From: Diplonema japonicum
Lineage: Eukaryota > Euglenozoa > Diplonemea > Diplonemida > Diplonemidae
Length of the DNA: 64,000 nucleotides
Reading direction: 5' to 3'
Assembly (NCBI GenBank): GCA_964019335.1
Contig: OZ025725.1
Location: 310,001 to 374,000, forward strand
In this document: positions 31,924-41,531 of the stretch, piece after piece
Layout: each line of letters starts with the position of its first letter
How positions within the stretch are numbered: the stretch's first letter is position 1
The notes under the pieces: generated by a model
Database searches by the model: none
Told to the model about the DNA's origin: nothing
The model's input: the letters and a program-made list of their open reading frames with translations, nothing else
Position numbers and translations under genes: made by a program

Positions 31924-33929
31924 TGCTTCTTTTTTTTTTTTTTTTTTTTGGCCAAGTATTTATATGACAGCTTGTGTCGCCTCTATTTATTTTTTGAAAT
32001 ATATCCTGGCCTGCGGCCCTGTCGTGAAATTCATTTTTATTTCACCCTAAAAAAGCGGCACACTGTTCATTATCCTTTGTGAATTAAATTTGCTATTACC
32101 CTTTCTTTTCTTTTCTTTTTTTTTTTTTTTTACCTGAGGAGGTGGTGGGAGGGATGAGAAAACCGGAAAGTCAGCAAAACCAGAATATAACCTGATTTTT
32201 TTTTCTTTCGTTGTTGTGTTTTCTCTCCCCCCCCCTTTTCCACCCTTCATCTACTGATACTTTGGTGTTTCAGGGAGGGAGTTTTTAAAACGGAACAAAA
32301 AAAAAAAAGAAAAAAACCCCTTTCACACGCTTTACTTTCTCCTCCCCCCCCCCTCTCTCTCTCTTTCCCCGCAGGGAGGTCACATGGTATACAGAAGGGC
32401 AGCACAGGCCCATAATACAAAGTCCACTTTTCGACTTTGACCAAACACCTGGTGTTCCGTGGCCCTGAGGTGGTGTGTAAATGTCGAAATTTGGTTACTT
32501 TTCTTTTTCTTTTTCTTTTTTTGCTTGAGGGGTCGGTGCACTTTTACCTTTTGTCTTCTGAAGTTTTTCCCCAGCAAGTGATGTGGGATAGGAGCACCCT
32601 TACCTCCTTAACATAATTTTAAAAAGAAAAAAATTTCCCCCCCCCCCCCCCTACCAATGTGACCCCCGTAACCCCCCTACCCCGAAGCGAAGTTAAAAAA
32701 AAAAAGAGAAAACCCTTTCTTCTTCTTTTTTTTCTCTTTTTTTTTTGGTCGGGAAAAATACTCTCCAACCTGCTGGGACGCAAGTAGGAGCCATTAGAAG
32801 GACGCTAGTAGGAGCCATTGAAGGGTGCCTCTCGCCTGAAGAGGACAGCACCTGGAGGAGTCGCGAGATATGTCAGAAACCTGAGAGATATCTAGTACTG
32901 ACCATACCCCCCTTCCCTTTTTAGGGCATGCGGCTTTCGTCTTGGTGAGCTTGTATGTTAATTTGAAATTTCTTTTTTAGCGCCGCCAACACCGGCCTCC
33001 TTTAACTCATATATATTACAAGTAAAAATAAAAGTTTGGAACCTTAACCCTGTGGGCCATTCCTAGTATCAACAAAATTCAAGATATTTGAACTGACGAC
33101 AGTGTGGAGGGTTTTTTTTTAAGCGGGATAGGGGGGGAGGGGGGGGGCTGCCTGCTTATGGTAAAATATTTTCATTGTAACTTGGTTTTAACCATGTTTC
33201 TCTCTCTGTCTCTCTCTCTCTCTCTCTCCCCTCAAAGAAGTACTATGTGTGATTATATCTGCCGTTATGGAATTTAGAAGAAAGAAGAAAAAAACGAGGA
33301 AAAAAAAAAGTACCCAAGGGAAACGAGTATTTTTACTTTGTTTCTCAAATCTTAGGTGGAGGGGGGGGGGGATGAAAGATTTTTTAAATTAATATTTCGT
33401 CTTTTTACCTTTTTTTTTCTTTTTCTTTTTTCTTCTCAAAAGTATTTGTAGATTTTTTTTTATCTAATGCCTGTTAAGGGTAAAGAATGCGATCCCCCCC
33501 CCCCCCCCCCCCCCCCTCCCCCCCCTTCTCCCTCGCAAGTTGTCTATTCCCGGGGCTCTTTTGGAACATGGTTTTTCTTTTTCTTTTCTTTTTTTTCCCC
33601 CAGGGCACTCTTCAAACTTCTCAAACACTAGCGGCTTATGCCCACCCGCATACCAGAGTAGAGGTATCTGTATCAGGATTCCGATCCATATGTACTCTAC
33701 ATCCTGCAGATTCCCACACCTTTTTCTGCCGTCTTCGTTTAATCAAGAACGATACATATTCCTGTTTTTTTTTCTTTTTTTTTTTTCTTGTGTGTGTGTG
33801 TGGTTACTTCATCAGGTACTAAGAACTATGTCTTTGACAATTCAGTTTGCTACCTTTCTCTTTTTTTTTCCTCCTACTATTACCCCCCCCCCCCCCCCCG
33901 TCTATCCTGTCGCAAAAAAGAAAAGAAGG

Positions 33930-33963
<34 letters not shown>

Positions 33964-34274
33964 AACCACCCTACTTTTTTTTTTTGAAAAAAAAACATAA
34001 TAATACCCATCGTCATGTTTACCGTGGAAAACAATTTTCTTTTTCTTTTTTAAAAATATTTAGTTCTTCTTTTTTTTTCTTTTTTCTTTTTTTTTCTTCT
34101 CTTTTTTGTTGTTGTTGCCCTCACACTCCCCTCCCTTTTTTTTTTTCCCCCCCCTCCACCTTGCCCCCGCGTACACTTTCTTTTTTCCCTTTTTTTTTGC
34201 CTGCGTTTTTCCCCCCCTCCCCCCTTTTTTTTCCCGCAAAGCCATTATAAAAAAAAAAGGGGGGCAAAAAAAAA
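31924..34274. other. 2.3-kb low-complexity gap
   Basis: Homopolymers, a CT repeat near 33201-33230 and mixed patches at 32755-33110. The patch near 32763-32830 has the same 'CTCTCCAA.CT.CTGGG.CGC.AGT' start as 9381-9410. The 32979-33010 end matches the 3' end of the SINE-like repeat. A mixed patch at 33600-33760 has no sustained ORF. Confidence 0.5.
32979..33012 (+). repeat. SINE-like repeat, 3' end fragment
   Basis: GCGCCGCCAACACCGGCCTCC followed by TTTAACTCAT matches the 3' parts of the copies at 38790 and 55252. Confidence 0.45.
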
Positions 34275-35549
34275 ATGTCAGGGTCAGGACGTCTGCTCTC
34301 CCGCTACATCGAGGGCAGCGTGGAGAGAAACTGCGGTGGTGCGGGTTTCAAAACCTTCAGGGTCATGGGTGAAGGCACCAACATCGACTTCCTCGACCCC
34401 TTCATCCAGGTCGACGAGATCAAGAGAAGGTTCCAACAACGCGACGCCACCCCACTCCCCTGGACTCCCTACGTGGGCATGACAAGGTTATACTACATTA
34501 TAGCAGGTGGGATACTATGGACGGGAAGACACCCCAGCAAAGGCGACAAACAAGGCGAAACACATAAAGGCGATGTGTTCGCCCTCCATGCCCGATCAGG
34601 TGCATTGATAGAGGAAACCGCATCAGCTGCGATCTACACTAAAGGAGGCCTTCTCCACGCCTTTGAAATCTGGGTGAAGGAGCCCGAATGTTTCTCCCAT
34701 TCCGATCCCTTAATAGATAACTACTCCTCAAGAGAACTACCCAAATCCGAGGGCGACGGGTGGACAGCAAAGGTAATATACGGAACCTTCGCAATCGACG
34801 GTACAGAGACACCAGCAGTAGAGACAACCTCACCATGCAATATTATAGATTTTGCGATTTTCGGGGGGAAGACGATCGAGTACGAGGTACCGGAAGAGTG
34901 GAACGCTGCGGTTTATGTGTATGAGGGAGAGGCAGAATTGCAAAGCAACATGCAAATTGTCGGGGAGGGCTCGATGGCGATTTATGAACGCAAAGGCACC
35001 ACGATAGAAATATGGGCCAAGGGAGGCGAGGCCGGCGCAATAACAAGATGCTTACTTTTCTGCGGAAAGCCTCTGAGAGAGGCAATGGAGCGCAGCGGAA
35101 CTACAATCGCTTCGTGGGCGAACGAAATCGACAAAATTAAAATGTCTGAAGATTTTAGAGACGCATTCCACAACATCGAGATGCTTAAGGCTGAACCCAA
35201 CGAACAGGGTGTCCGGGTTTCTTGCGATGATGTCCAAACACCCCGCCTTCCGTCCGGAAATTGCGGATTTGAAACTTTCAGAAATATTGTTTCAAAGCCA
35301 TCGGATGCTCTTAAAGAACAAGACCTCAAAGCACGCATTGACAACTTGACGGCTTTGAAACAAAAAGGCACACCTGGTCTCGAGCTTGCAATCGCCTCCA
35401 CCCGCAAGGAACTCAAAGAGTACCAAGCTTCGAGAAAAAGCAGCGCCCAACCTAGCAAACCGGGCCAGCTGGAAACAAATCTTGACCAGGAGATGGCACA
35501 GTACGAGGCACAATGGAAACAGTATTCTACTAAGTGGACTGCTTATTTA

Positions 35550-35611
<62 letters not shown>

Positions 35612-35885
35612 GTGTGCAGCAACTTCACGGAAAGATCCACACCACCCCAAACGACCTATCTCTTCGGGAGCAGTATAAGACGAAACACGCAGAATATAGT
35701 AAACAGGTTTGTGTTTTTTTTTTTTTCTTTCTTTTATATTAACACAGCTGGAGTTGTATAATAAGAAGGTTTCGATTTACAACCATAACAAAGCTCAGCA
35801 GAAGCAGGCTGCCGCAGCAAAGCAGGAGATTCATGGGGTGGGAAGGCCACAAGGCCGCCTCGATTTGGTACTGGAGGACAATTAG
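34275..35885 (+). CDS. Pirin-fold protein with conserved helical tail (paralogue 2)
   Basis: Three exons, 34275-35552, 35620-35706 and 35748-35885, introns 67 and 41 bases. The total is 500 residues. It is a paralogue of the gene at 29759: the same 'IDFLDPFI.VDEIKRRF', 'TPYVGMTRLYYI', 'LLHAFEIWVKEPE', 'AAVYVYEGEAELQSNMQI' and 'EIWAKGGEAG' blocks. Pirin metal ligands are absent here too. It lacks the long Ser-rich linker but keeps the tail ('LK.RI.NL..LK.KGTP.LE.AIA.T'), and the last intron falls at the same place, after a '(S/Q)KQ' codon triplet. Frame and phase are preserved through all joins. The pair suggests tandem duplication, then divergence. Confidence 0.75.
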
Positions 35886-36440
35886 TTTGGGGAGGGGGGG
35901 GATATTGTGTTGATAAGAATCCTTTTTTTTTTTGGCCCGTTTCACTTGCCTCTTTTTTTCGAAAAAAAAATAAGAAATGAATGAGAAAAAGAAGAAGGAA
36001 CCCCCCCCCCCCCCCCCCCCATGGTGCATACGGTAATTGTGAAGAAACGTTCCCCTTAAGAAACTGTAAAAAGAGTACAGTGAAGTGCTCCCCGATTATT
36101 CCGAAACAGGGGTGTTTCCCTATTATAGGATCGTGTGCAAACTCTGCCAAGGAAAAAAAAAAAGGAAAGAAAGAAAAAAAAAAAAAAAAGAGTGAAGGGG
36201 GCTTCACCACCCGCCCCTGGGGAGTTCTTGTTCCACCCGTCCTTTCGTCCAGCTTCTCCCTTTTGGGTGTCTTGCGATGTTCACGAAAAGACTTTTTTTT
36301 TGGCCGGCATCTGACCCCCCTCCCCCTTTCCAACCTAACTTTTTTTTTTTAATAGCTTTCAATTTACATATCTCTACAACCCTATACTCTCACTTCAAAG
36401 ACGCCTATTTGATTTTAGAAAAAAAAAAAGAAAAGAAAAA
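35886..36440. other. Low-complexity intergenic DNA
   Basis: Homopolymers with a mixed patch at 36025-36300 that has no sustained ORF. The A-rich leader of the next gene ends it. Confidence 0.55.
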
Positions 36441-37115
36441 ATGCAAAAGGCTATCGCAGCACTGATGATGGTTGCGGCCGTGTCGGCCCAGGACAAGGTT
36501 GTGGTGAACTTCTACGGGGAGTCCCTCTGACCCGGGTGCGATGCGGCCGTGAAGGGCCCCATCAACAGCACACTGTCTGCTGAGGGCATCTTTACGATCA
36601 TGGACTTCACCTACTACCCCTTCGGGAACGCTTACGTAAAGGTCGCTGAGTGCAACGGCAACCAGGGGTTCCAGTGCTGGAACGAGAAGTGCGGTGCAGG
36701 TGTGACCAGCCCCCCCAGCGACTGCTACACTGGTGACATCGTGTGCCAGCACGGGAACGGGGAGTGCTACGGGAACCTTGTTGAGACATGTGTGAAGAAC
36801 GCTACAAAGGAGGACGCTTCCAAGTACATGCCCTTTGTGTACTGCTTCGAGGCTAGCGGTGACGCCTCGCCTGCACTCCTCAACAAGTGTGCTCCTATGT
36901 TCGGGCTGAACCCCCAGGTCATCAGCAGCTGTGCTGCCGGCCCCAGCGGGAAGGCCCTCATGGCCAAGGACGCCAAGGCCACCGCAATGGTGCAGGGCCG
37001 TGACTACGTCCCTTACATCACAGTGAACGGGAAGGTTCTCCAGGACACGAGCCTCCTGCTGTACACAATCTGCTACGACTACAAGGGCACAAAGCCCTCC
37101 GGCTGCCCTTTCTAA
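36441..37115 (+). CDS. GILT-family thiol reductase with in-frame TGA at the active site (probable selenoprotein)
   Basis: Read through one TGA, the frame gives 224 residues. Residues 1-15 are a signal peptide (MQKAIAALMMVAAVSA). The thioredoxin-like start 'VVVNFYGESL' is followed at codon 30 (36528-36530) by TGA, then P31-G32-C33. In the gamma-interferon-inducible lysosomal thiol reductase family this site is C-x-x-C after 'YYESLCP', so TGA stands exactly where the catalytic Cys belongs (U-P-G-C). Downstream the frame stays open and keeps family features: 'DFTYYPFGNAYV', the signature 'CQHGNGECYGN', many cysteines, and 'YVPYITVNG'. TGA is a normal stop in neighbouring genes. I found no canonical SECIS by eye in the 3' region. 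An annotation starting at 36549 would miss the active site. Nonsense mutation is the alternative. Confidence 0.8.
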
Positions 37116-37176
37116 GTTTGACGAGGGGAAAAAGTTTTTTTGTGTGACACCAGCGTGATGTGAAACACCCCTTGTT

Positions 37177-37208
<32 letters not shown>

Positions 37209-37651
37209 CTCGGAAAATTTCACCCTCTCGCAGTTTAGTCGTTGGGCCTGCCTTTTAAATATTTTACTGCTTTTTTCCTGCTCTTTTTTTTTTTTTTTTT
37301 TTTTGTCGCCAGAACTGCCTGTACCCTGTGATGCACCCCGCCGTTTCCAACCAGCCGTTCAAAAGGGTCGAACACTGTGAAAAAGAAAGAAAAAGGTATC
37401 CTCTTTTTATTTTCACGCGAACCCTTTGCTGGTCCAGGTGTGGGTGAGGAGGGACGAATGGTTTTTTTCTATTGTCAAAAAAAAAAAAAAAAAAAAAAAA
37501 AAAAGCATGGAGGTCGTATCTTACAAGGGCAACTCCAGACTAAAGGAGGGGGTCGACACCCGATTTTCTTTCATCTTTTTTATTTTTTTTATTTTTTTTA
37601 CAGTAATTACTTCAAACAAGGTTTACACACACAAAAAAAAAAAAAAAGATA
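37116..37651. other. Intergenic region with two coding-like patches
   Basis: After T runs, 37314-37396 reads as NCLYPVMHPAVSNQPF and onward in a good frame between an AG (GTCGCCAG) and a possible donor (GGTATCC). A second patch at 37506-37560 reads MEVVSYKGNSRLKEGVD. Neither joins to a neighbour convincingly. A 7-base stem (CGAGGGG with CCCCTTG) lies just after the thiol-reductase stop. Confidence 0.35.
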
Positions 37652-38197
37652 ATGACGCATCTCTGTGGGGAAGAAAGCAAGCGCTTCGTGCAGGAAATCG
37701 GGGGGAAGGATAAACTCGTTTCTATGTGCAACAGGTTCTACCAGAAGTTTTTTATCGACAGCCACCTGGACCAGTTCATGTTCGATAAAACCGAGCCCCA
37801 CGGCCAGAGGCTGGGGCTGTGGATGGCTGAAAAAATGACAGGTGAGAGGTCATGGAGCCTTATAAGACACAGAGATTCGAGGTCAATGGCCCATGCAAAA
37901 GCATGGAGCTGCCCGAAGCGACAGGAAAGGGACATCGGCCGCAGATTTAAACTCCCTGACTGCCGTGTGTGGATGCGCTTGATGTTCTGGGCCGCCAGGG
38001 AGGAGGGCCTGGACAAGCACGAAAAGTTTTTCCGATTCTTCTACAAGTTCATCCAGTCCTTTATCGGGGTCTACGAAAGAACGGCGCCCCCTTACACCCG
38101 CGATTCGATGGAGTGGTCCTTAAGCCACAAGGAGGTCGATACCTACATTAGGGACGGCAGGGTAATGAAAGATGTACTCGGGTTGCATGTTCGGTGA
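37652..38197 (+). CDS. Truncated-haemoglobin-like protein (paralogue 1)
   Basis: A 181-residue protein. It fits truncated haemoglobins: 'IGGKDKLVSMCNRFY' (B helix, Tyr30 at the usual B10 region), 'DSHLDQF', 'EPHGQRLGLWMAEKMTG' (E helix), then His81 in 'SMAHAKAW' as candidate proximal ligand, and 'LPDCRVWMRLMFWAAREEGL', which matches the 'aWl.cm..Al.e.gl' end with the conserved Trp of group II. A C-terminal extension of about 40 residues is extra. It should bind O2, NO or a similar ligand via haem. The gene at 39191 is a close paralogue. Membership is by motif order; ligand assignment is inference. Confidence 0.65.
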   Translation: MTHLCGEESKRFVQEIGGKDKLVSMCNRFYQKFFIDSHLDQFMFDKTEPHGQRLGLWMAEKMTGERSWSLIRHRDSRSMAHAKAWSCPKRQERDIGRRFKLPDCRVWMRLMFWAAREEGLDKHEKFFRFFYKFIQSFIGVYERTAPPYTRDSMEWSLSHKEVDTYIRDGRVMKDVLGLHVR

Positions 38198-38272
38198 GGG
38201 AAAAAAAAAAAAAAAAAAAAAAAAAATGAAAAGAAAAAGGAAAATAAAGCTAAGGTAGGCACGCCACCGCCG

Positions 38273-38816
38273 GTGGGCCGTTGCCAACCACTTTTTACGT
38301 TTCCTGTCATATGAAAAAAAAAAAGAAAAAAAAAAAGTTGGAGCCGACTTGTGGTGGTCGTACTGAGATCGATTTTTTTTTTTTTTTTAAATTTTGCGAT
38401 CTGATATCTGATCTGATTTTTTTTTGTACTATTTCTCTCTTTTTTTTTTTGTTGTTCCCATTTTAACTCTCTCTCGTTCTGTTTTTCTTTTTTTTTCTTT
38501 TTTCAGGTGGTGGGGATAACATGGAAATATAAAGAAGTACATCAGATGTGTTGTTCGCTGTTGACCTCCCCGTCGGTCATCACCGGTAGCGCCCAAGTGG
38601 AAGAAGCAGATGCTCTGGGTGGCGAACAGGCAGCAAACTACACGGGCTCAGAATCATGGTTACCCGGGGCGCCCCGGCTGGGGTTGAGCTGCACACCGCA
38701 CGCATTAAGGACACGACGCGGAACGCAGAAGAAGCTACAGCTAGGCCGAGGTGCGCCCCCTGTAATCAAAGAAATGGTGCTTGTGCAGGGTGCCCCCACC
38801 GGCTTCCTTTAAATCA
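38273..38816 (+). repeat. SINE-like dispersed repeat, copy 1
   Basis: The core 38506-38770 matches 53818-54085 over about 265 bases with scattered mismatches and small gaps. The flanking 5' block GGGCCGTTGCCAACCACTT (38275) matches 53776, and the 3' block ending CACCGGCTTCCTT matches 55252 and 32985. No coding capacity or tRNA-like A/B box that I can defend. Confidence 0.65.
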
Positions 38817-39124
38817 TCAAATTTTTTTTTTCCCTTCCTATTTAGGGCGCAAAATGGTGGGTGTGATGACCAAACCAAGGACGTCTCCACTAAAACAGAG
38901 CTTTTAAAAAAAAGAAGATCCCCCCCCCCCCCCTTTTACTTTTCCCTCCCTCTCTTGAGGAAGAATTTAAGAAAAAAAAAAGAGAAACAAAAAAAGAACC
39001 TGTTTTACGTGTTCTTTTTTTTTGCACAAGGGGGGGGGGGAACAAATTCTGTACCCCCCCTTGAAAAAGAAAATCCTTTTGAACCCTTTCTATTTCTTTT
39101 TTTTTTCAAAACAAAGAACACACG

Positions 39125-39158
<34 letters not shown>

Positions 39159-39190
39159 TTTTTAAACGAAAAGAACCCCCAATAACCCCG
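38817..39190. other. Low-complexity intergenic DNA
   Basis: T, C, G and A runs ending in a 37-base A-rich leader before the second globin-like gene. Nothing else. Confidence 0.6.
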
Positions 39191-39742
39191 ATGAGCTTTT
39201 GGACAATGGAAGAGAGTAGGCGCCACGTCAAGGCCATCGGTGGGAAGGACAGGATCGTGGCTATGTGCGATAAGTTTTACGAAAAGTTTTTTGCGGACAG
39301 CCACGTGGCGCAATTTGTAGATGACACAACCGAGCCCCACGGGCAGCGCCTTGGTTTGTGGATTGCGGAAAAGCTAACAGGTCAGAGGTCGTGGAGCCTA
39401 CTGAGGAGCGCAGCAGCTAGGACAATGTCACACGAGAAGTCCTGGTCCTGCCCCAAAAGGCAGGAAAAAGACATGGGGAAGAGGTTCGGCCTCGCAGATT
39501 GCCGCACCTGGATGAGATTGTTTTTTTGGGCAGCTAGAGAAGAAGGGCTAGACAGGCACGAAGGCTTCTTTAGTTACCTTTTCGCGTTCATTCAGAGCTT
39601 TGTGGCCGTGTACGAAAGAACTGCACCCCCATTTGCTAAAGAGTCAGCTGACTGGTCGCTCGACTTGAATAATATCGAGAGCTACATTAGGAACGGCCGA
39701 AACATGGGTGAAGATGTTTTGAGCTTTTCTCATGATCGCTGA
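39191..39742 (+). CDS. Truncated-haemoglobin-like protein (paralogue 2)
   Basis: A 183-residue paralogue of the gene at 37652, collinear over the whole length. The same blocks occur: 'AIGGKDRIVAMCDKFYEKFF', 'EPHGQRLGLWIAEKLTGQRSW', 'TMSHEKSWSCPKRQEKD' with the candidate proximal His, 'LADCRTWMRLFFWAAREEGLDRHEGF' and 'IQSFVAVYERTAPPF'. Conserved Cys and Trp positions are kept in both. The two genes are separated only by a SINE-like repeat and homopolymers, so they are a tandem duplication that has diverged appreciably. Confidence 0.65.
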   Translation: MSFWTMEESRRHVKAIGGKDRIVAMCDKFYEKFFADSHVAQFVDDTTEPHGQRLGLWIAEKLTGQRSWSLLRSAAARTMSHEKSWSCPKRQEKDMGKRFGLADCRTWMRLFFWAAREEGLDRHEGFFSYLFAFIQSFVAVYERTAPPFAKESADWSLDLNNIESYIRNGRNMGEDVLSFSHDR

Positions 39743-39838
39743 ATAAGCGGGGTTTTTTAAATGAAAAAGAAAAAAAAAAAAAAAAAAAAAAGAGTAGCGC
39801 CGATTAAGGCTTTTCTTTTTTTTTTCTCTTGTCCTTGT

Positions 39839-39875
<37 letters not shown>

Positions 39876-40417
39876 ACTCTCCCCTGTCTATCCCACCACA
39901 TTGCTCAGTTTTTGTGGAAATAAAGGGGGGAAAAAAAAAGAAACGAAGAAGGATTTCTTTTAAAAAAAAAATAGAGAAAATGTCTCTTTTTTTTTCTTCA
40001 TTTCTTTTTTTTTTATTTTTCTTTCAAAAAGTTTCGGAGGTTTCGATTCTTTTTAATGTAGTTTTATTTCTTTTTTTTTTTATATCTCTTGTTACCCCCT
40101 TTCCCCCCAATAAAATGTGGAAAAGGAGTTGAGCCGATAAAGGCCTTTTCTATTTTCTATTTTCTATTTTCCATTTTTTTTTAAATTATTTCTTCCTCTC
40201 TTGTTTCTACCGTTCATGTTTACCCTCTCCCCTGGTCTATCCCCCCACACTGCGCGGTCCTTGTGGGAAAAGAAAAAAAAAAAAGAAAGAAAGAAAAACG
40301 CAGCGGGAGAAAAAAAAAAGTAGAGGGGGCGGGAAAAAAAAAGGGAATTCGCAACACCAATTCTTTTTTTCCCCCCTCCCCCCCTTCTTTTTTTTCTACA
40401 TAATTTTCCTTTTTTTT
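39743..40417. other. Low-complexity intergenic DNA
   Basis: A and T runs, and two imperfect repeats of 'TAC(C)...CTCTCCCCTG.CTATCCC.CCAC' at 39872 and 40221, each following a T-rich run, so a local duplication of about 350 bases is likely. No ORF. Confidence 0.5.
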
Positions 40418-40420
40418 ATA

Positions 40421-41452
40421 TGAGCTCGTCCGGACGAAAATGTCAACACTTTTTTGGGCACCTCCGAAAATTTCTTGTTTTGATTATTTGAGCAAAAAAA
40501 AGGGCAGCATGCAACCATAGGAAGATGACATACATGGTGTACCTGACGCCGTTCTTTCAATTGCGATGCTTGTTTTGCCATGAGGGTGGCAGGCTTTGCA
40601 ACCGGCTGCCCCCGGGAAGCGAAAAATAGAGGTCAGAAAAACGGCGAAAATTGTTTAAAATGCAATTTTATTGCTCAAAATGCAGCATCTAGGGTGCATA
40701 AAATTGGTGTTCAAGCGCACTTGTGACCCCTGGGTACACCAGGGTCGGGTTACTGTTAAAAGTACTTAGCGAAAAATATATGGCGCCGCATAGCCCCTGA
40801 AAACCCGGTTTTTTACACCCTATTTTTTGGCTTTTTTAAGGGGTTCCTAAGGGATTTTGACCTTTTTCAGAAAAACCAATTCTTAACACTTGCCTGTTCA
40901 TGCAGAGCTTCGACATTGGTATCTTTGGGGTCAAACTTTCATTCTCTACCCATCTGCTGAGGTTTTTCCTTTTCTTTTGCACTCATAATACTTTAAAAGT
41001 GAAAGATTTGCTTTTTTAAGGGGTTTTAAAAGGATTTTAGCCTTAAATAGGCCAAAATGGCACTTTAAGGGTAAGTTCTCCCCACCCCATTTTAATAGTG
41101 ATTTAGAGTCCAGCCCACCCAAAATGGCCCCAAAGGTTTCACAGATTTTCAATCTGCGTACATTCCTCCTGTCGCTTTTCACGGAAAAACGAAAATAAAA
41201 AAATGGAGTCTGGGTTATTTGTAACTTCCAAATTGAATCGTTTGCCAAAAACCATTCTAAAAAAACATGTTTTTTGCACGTCGCGTTTTAAAAATAAAAC
41301 AAACGGCGAGCATTTTGACCTATATGGTGTTCAAGCTTAGACTGCATTTCTGCACACAAAGTGGTGTCGGACTCCTTTTTTGACTTAGAAATTTAACGAG
41401 AGTTTTCTGCCGCATAGGAGGGTCATTTGTTGATCTTTTCCGGACGAGCTCA
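40421..41452. repeat. TIR MITE family 'TGAGCTCGTCCGGA', long copy
   Basis: Terminal inverted repeats TGAGCTCGTCCGGA at 40421 and its exact inverse ending at 41452 (CATAT flank), with a TA dinucleotide on both sides, as expected for a Tc1/mariner-type target. About 1030 bases. No transposase reading frame. The left ~270 and right ~370 bases match the copy in the lyase intron at 47821-48452; the middle (about 40690-41080) is only here and contains diverged duplicated motifs such as 'TTTTTAAGGGGTT'. Confidence 0.8.
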
Positions 41453-41531
41453 TATTATTACTAACGGTCACAAACAGTGGGGGGGGGGGGGGGGGGGGGC
41501 GGGGGAGGGTGTGGAAAAAAAAAAAAAAAAC

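Noticed and set aside
36549..37115. Thiol reductase starting at the ATG after the TGA
   Set aside because: It would drop the signal peptide and half of the active site; the upstream part is clearly collinear with the GILT family.
36441..37115. TGA reassigned to an amino acid genome-wide
   Set aside because: Many neighbouring genes end in TGA at the expected place, so TGA is a normal stop here.
36405..37223. 272-residue minus-strand frame over the thiol reductase
   Set aside because: Antisense shadow of a GC-rich gene, with Lys and Phe runs at its ends and no domain.
37116..37420. SECIS candidates around GTGA at 37143, 37157 and 37333
   Set aside because: Helix lengths and the 3' GA partner do not fit; pairing breaks after about four base pairs or requires T-run DNA.
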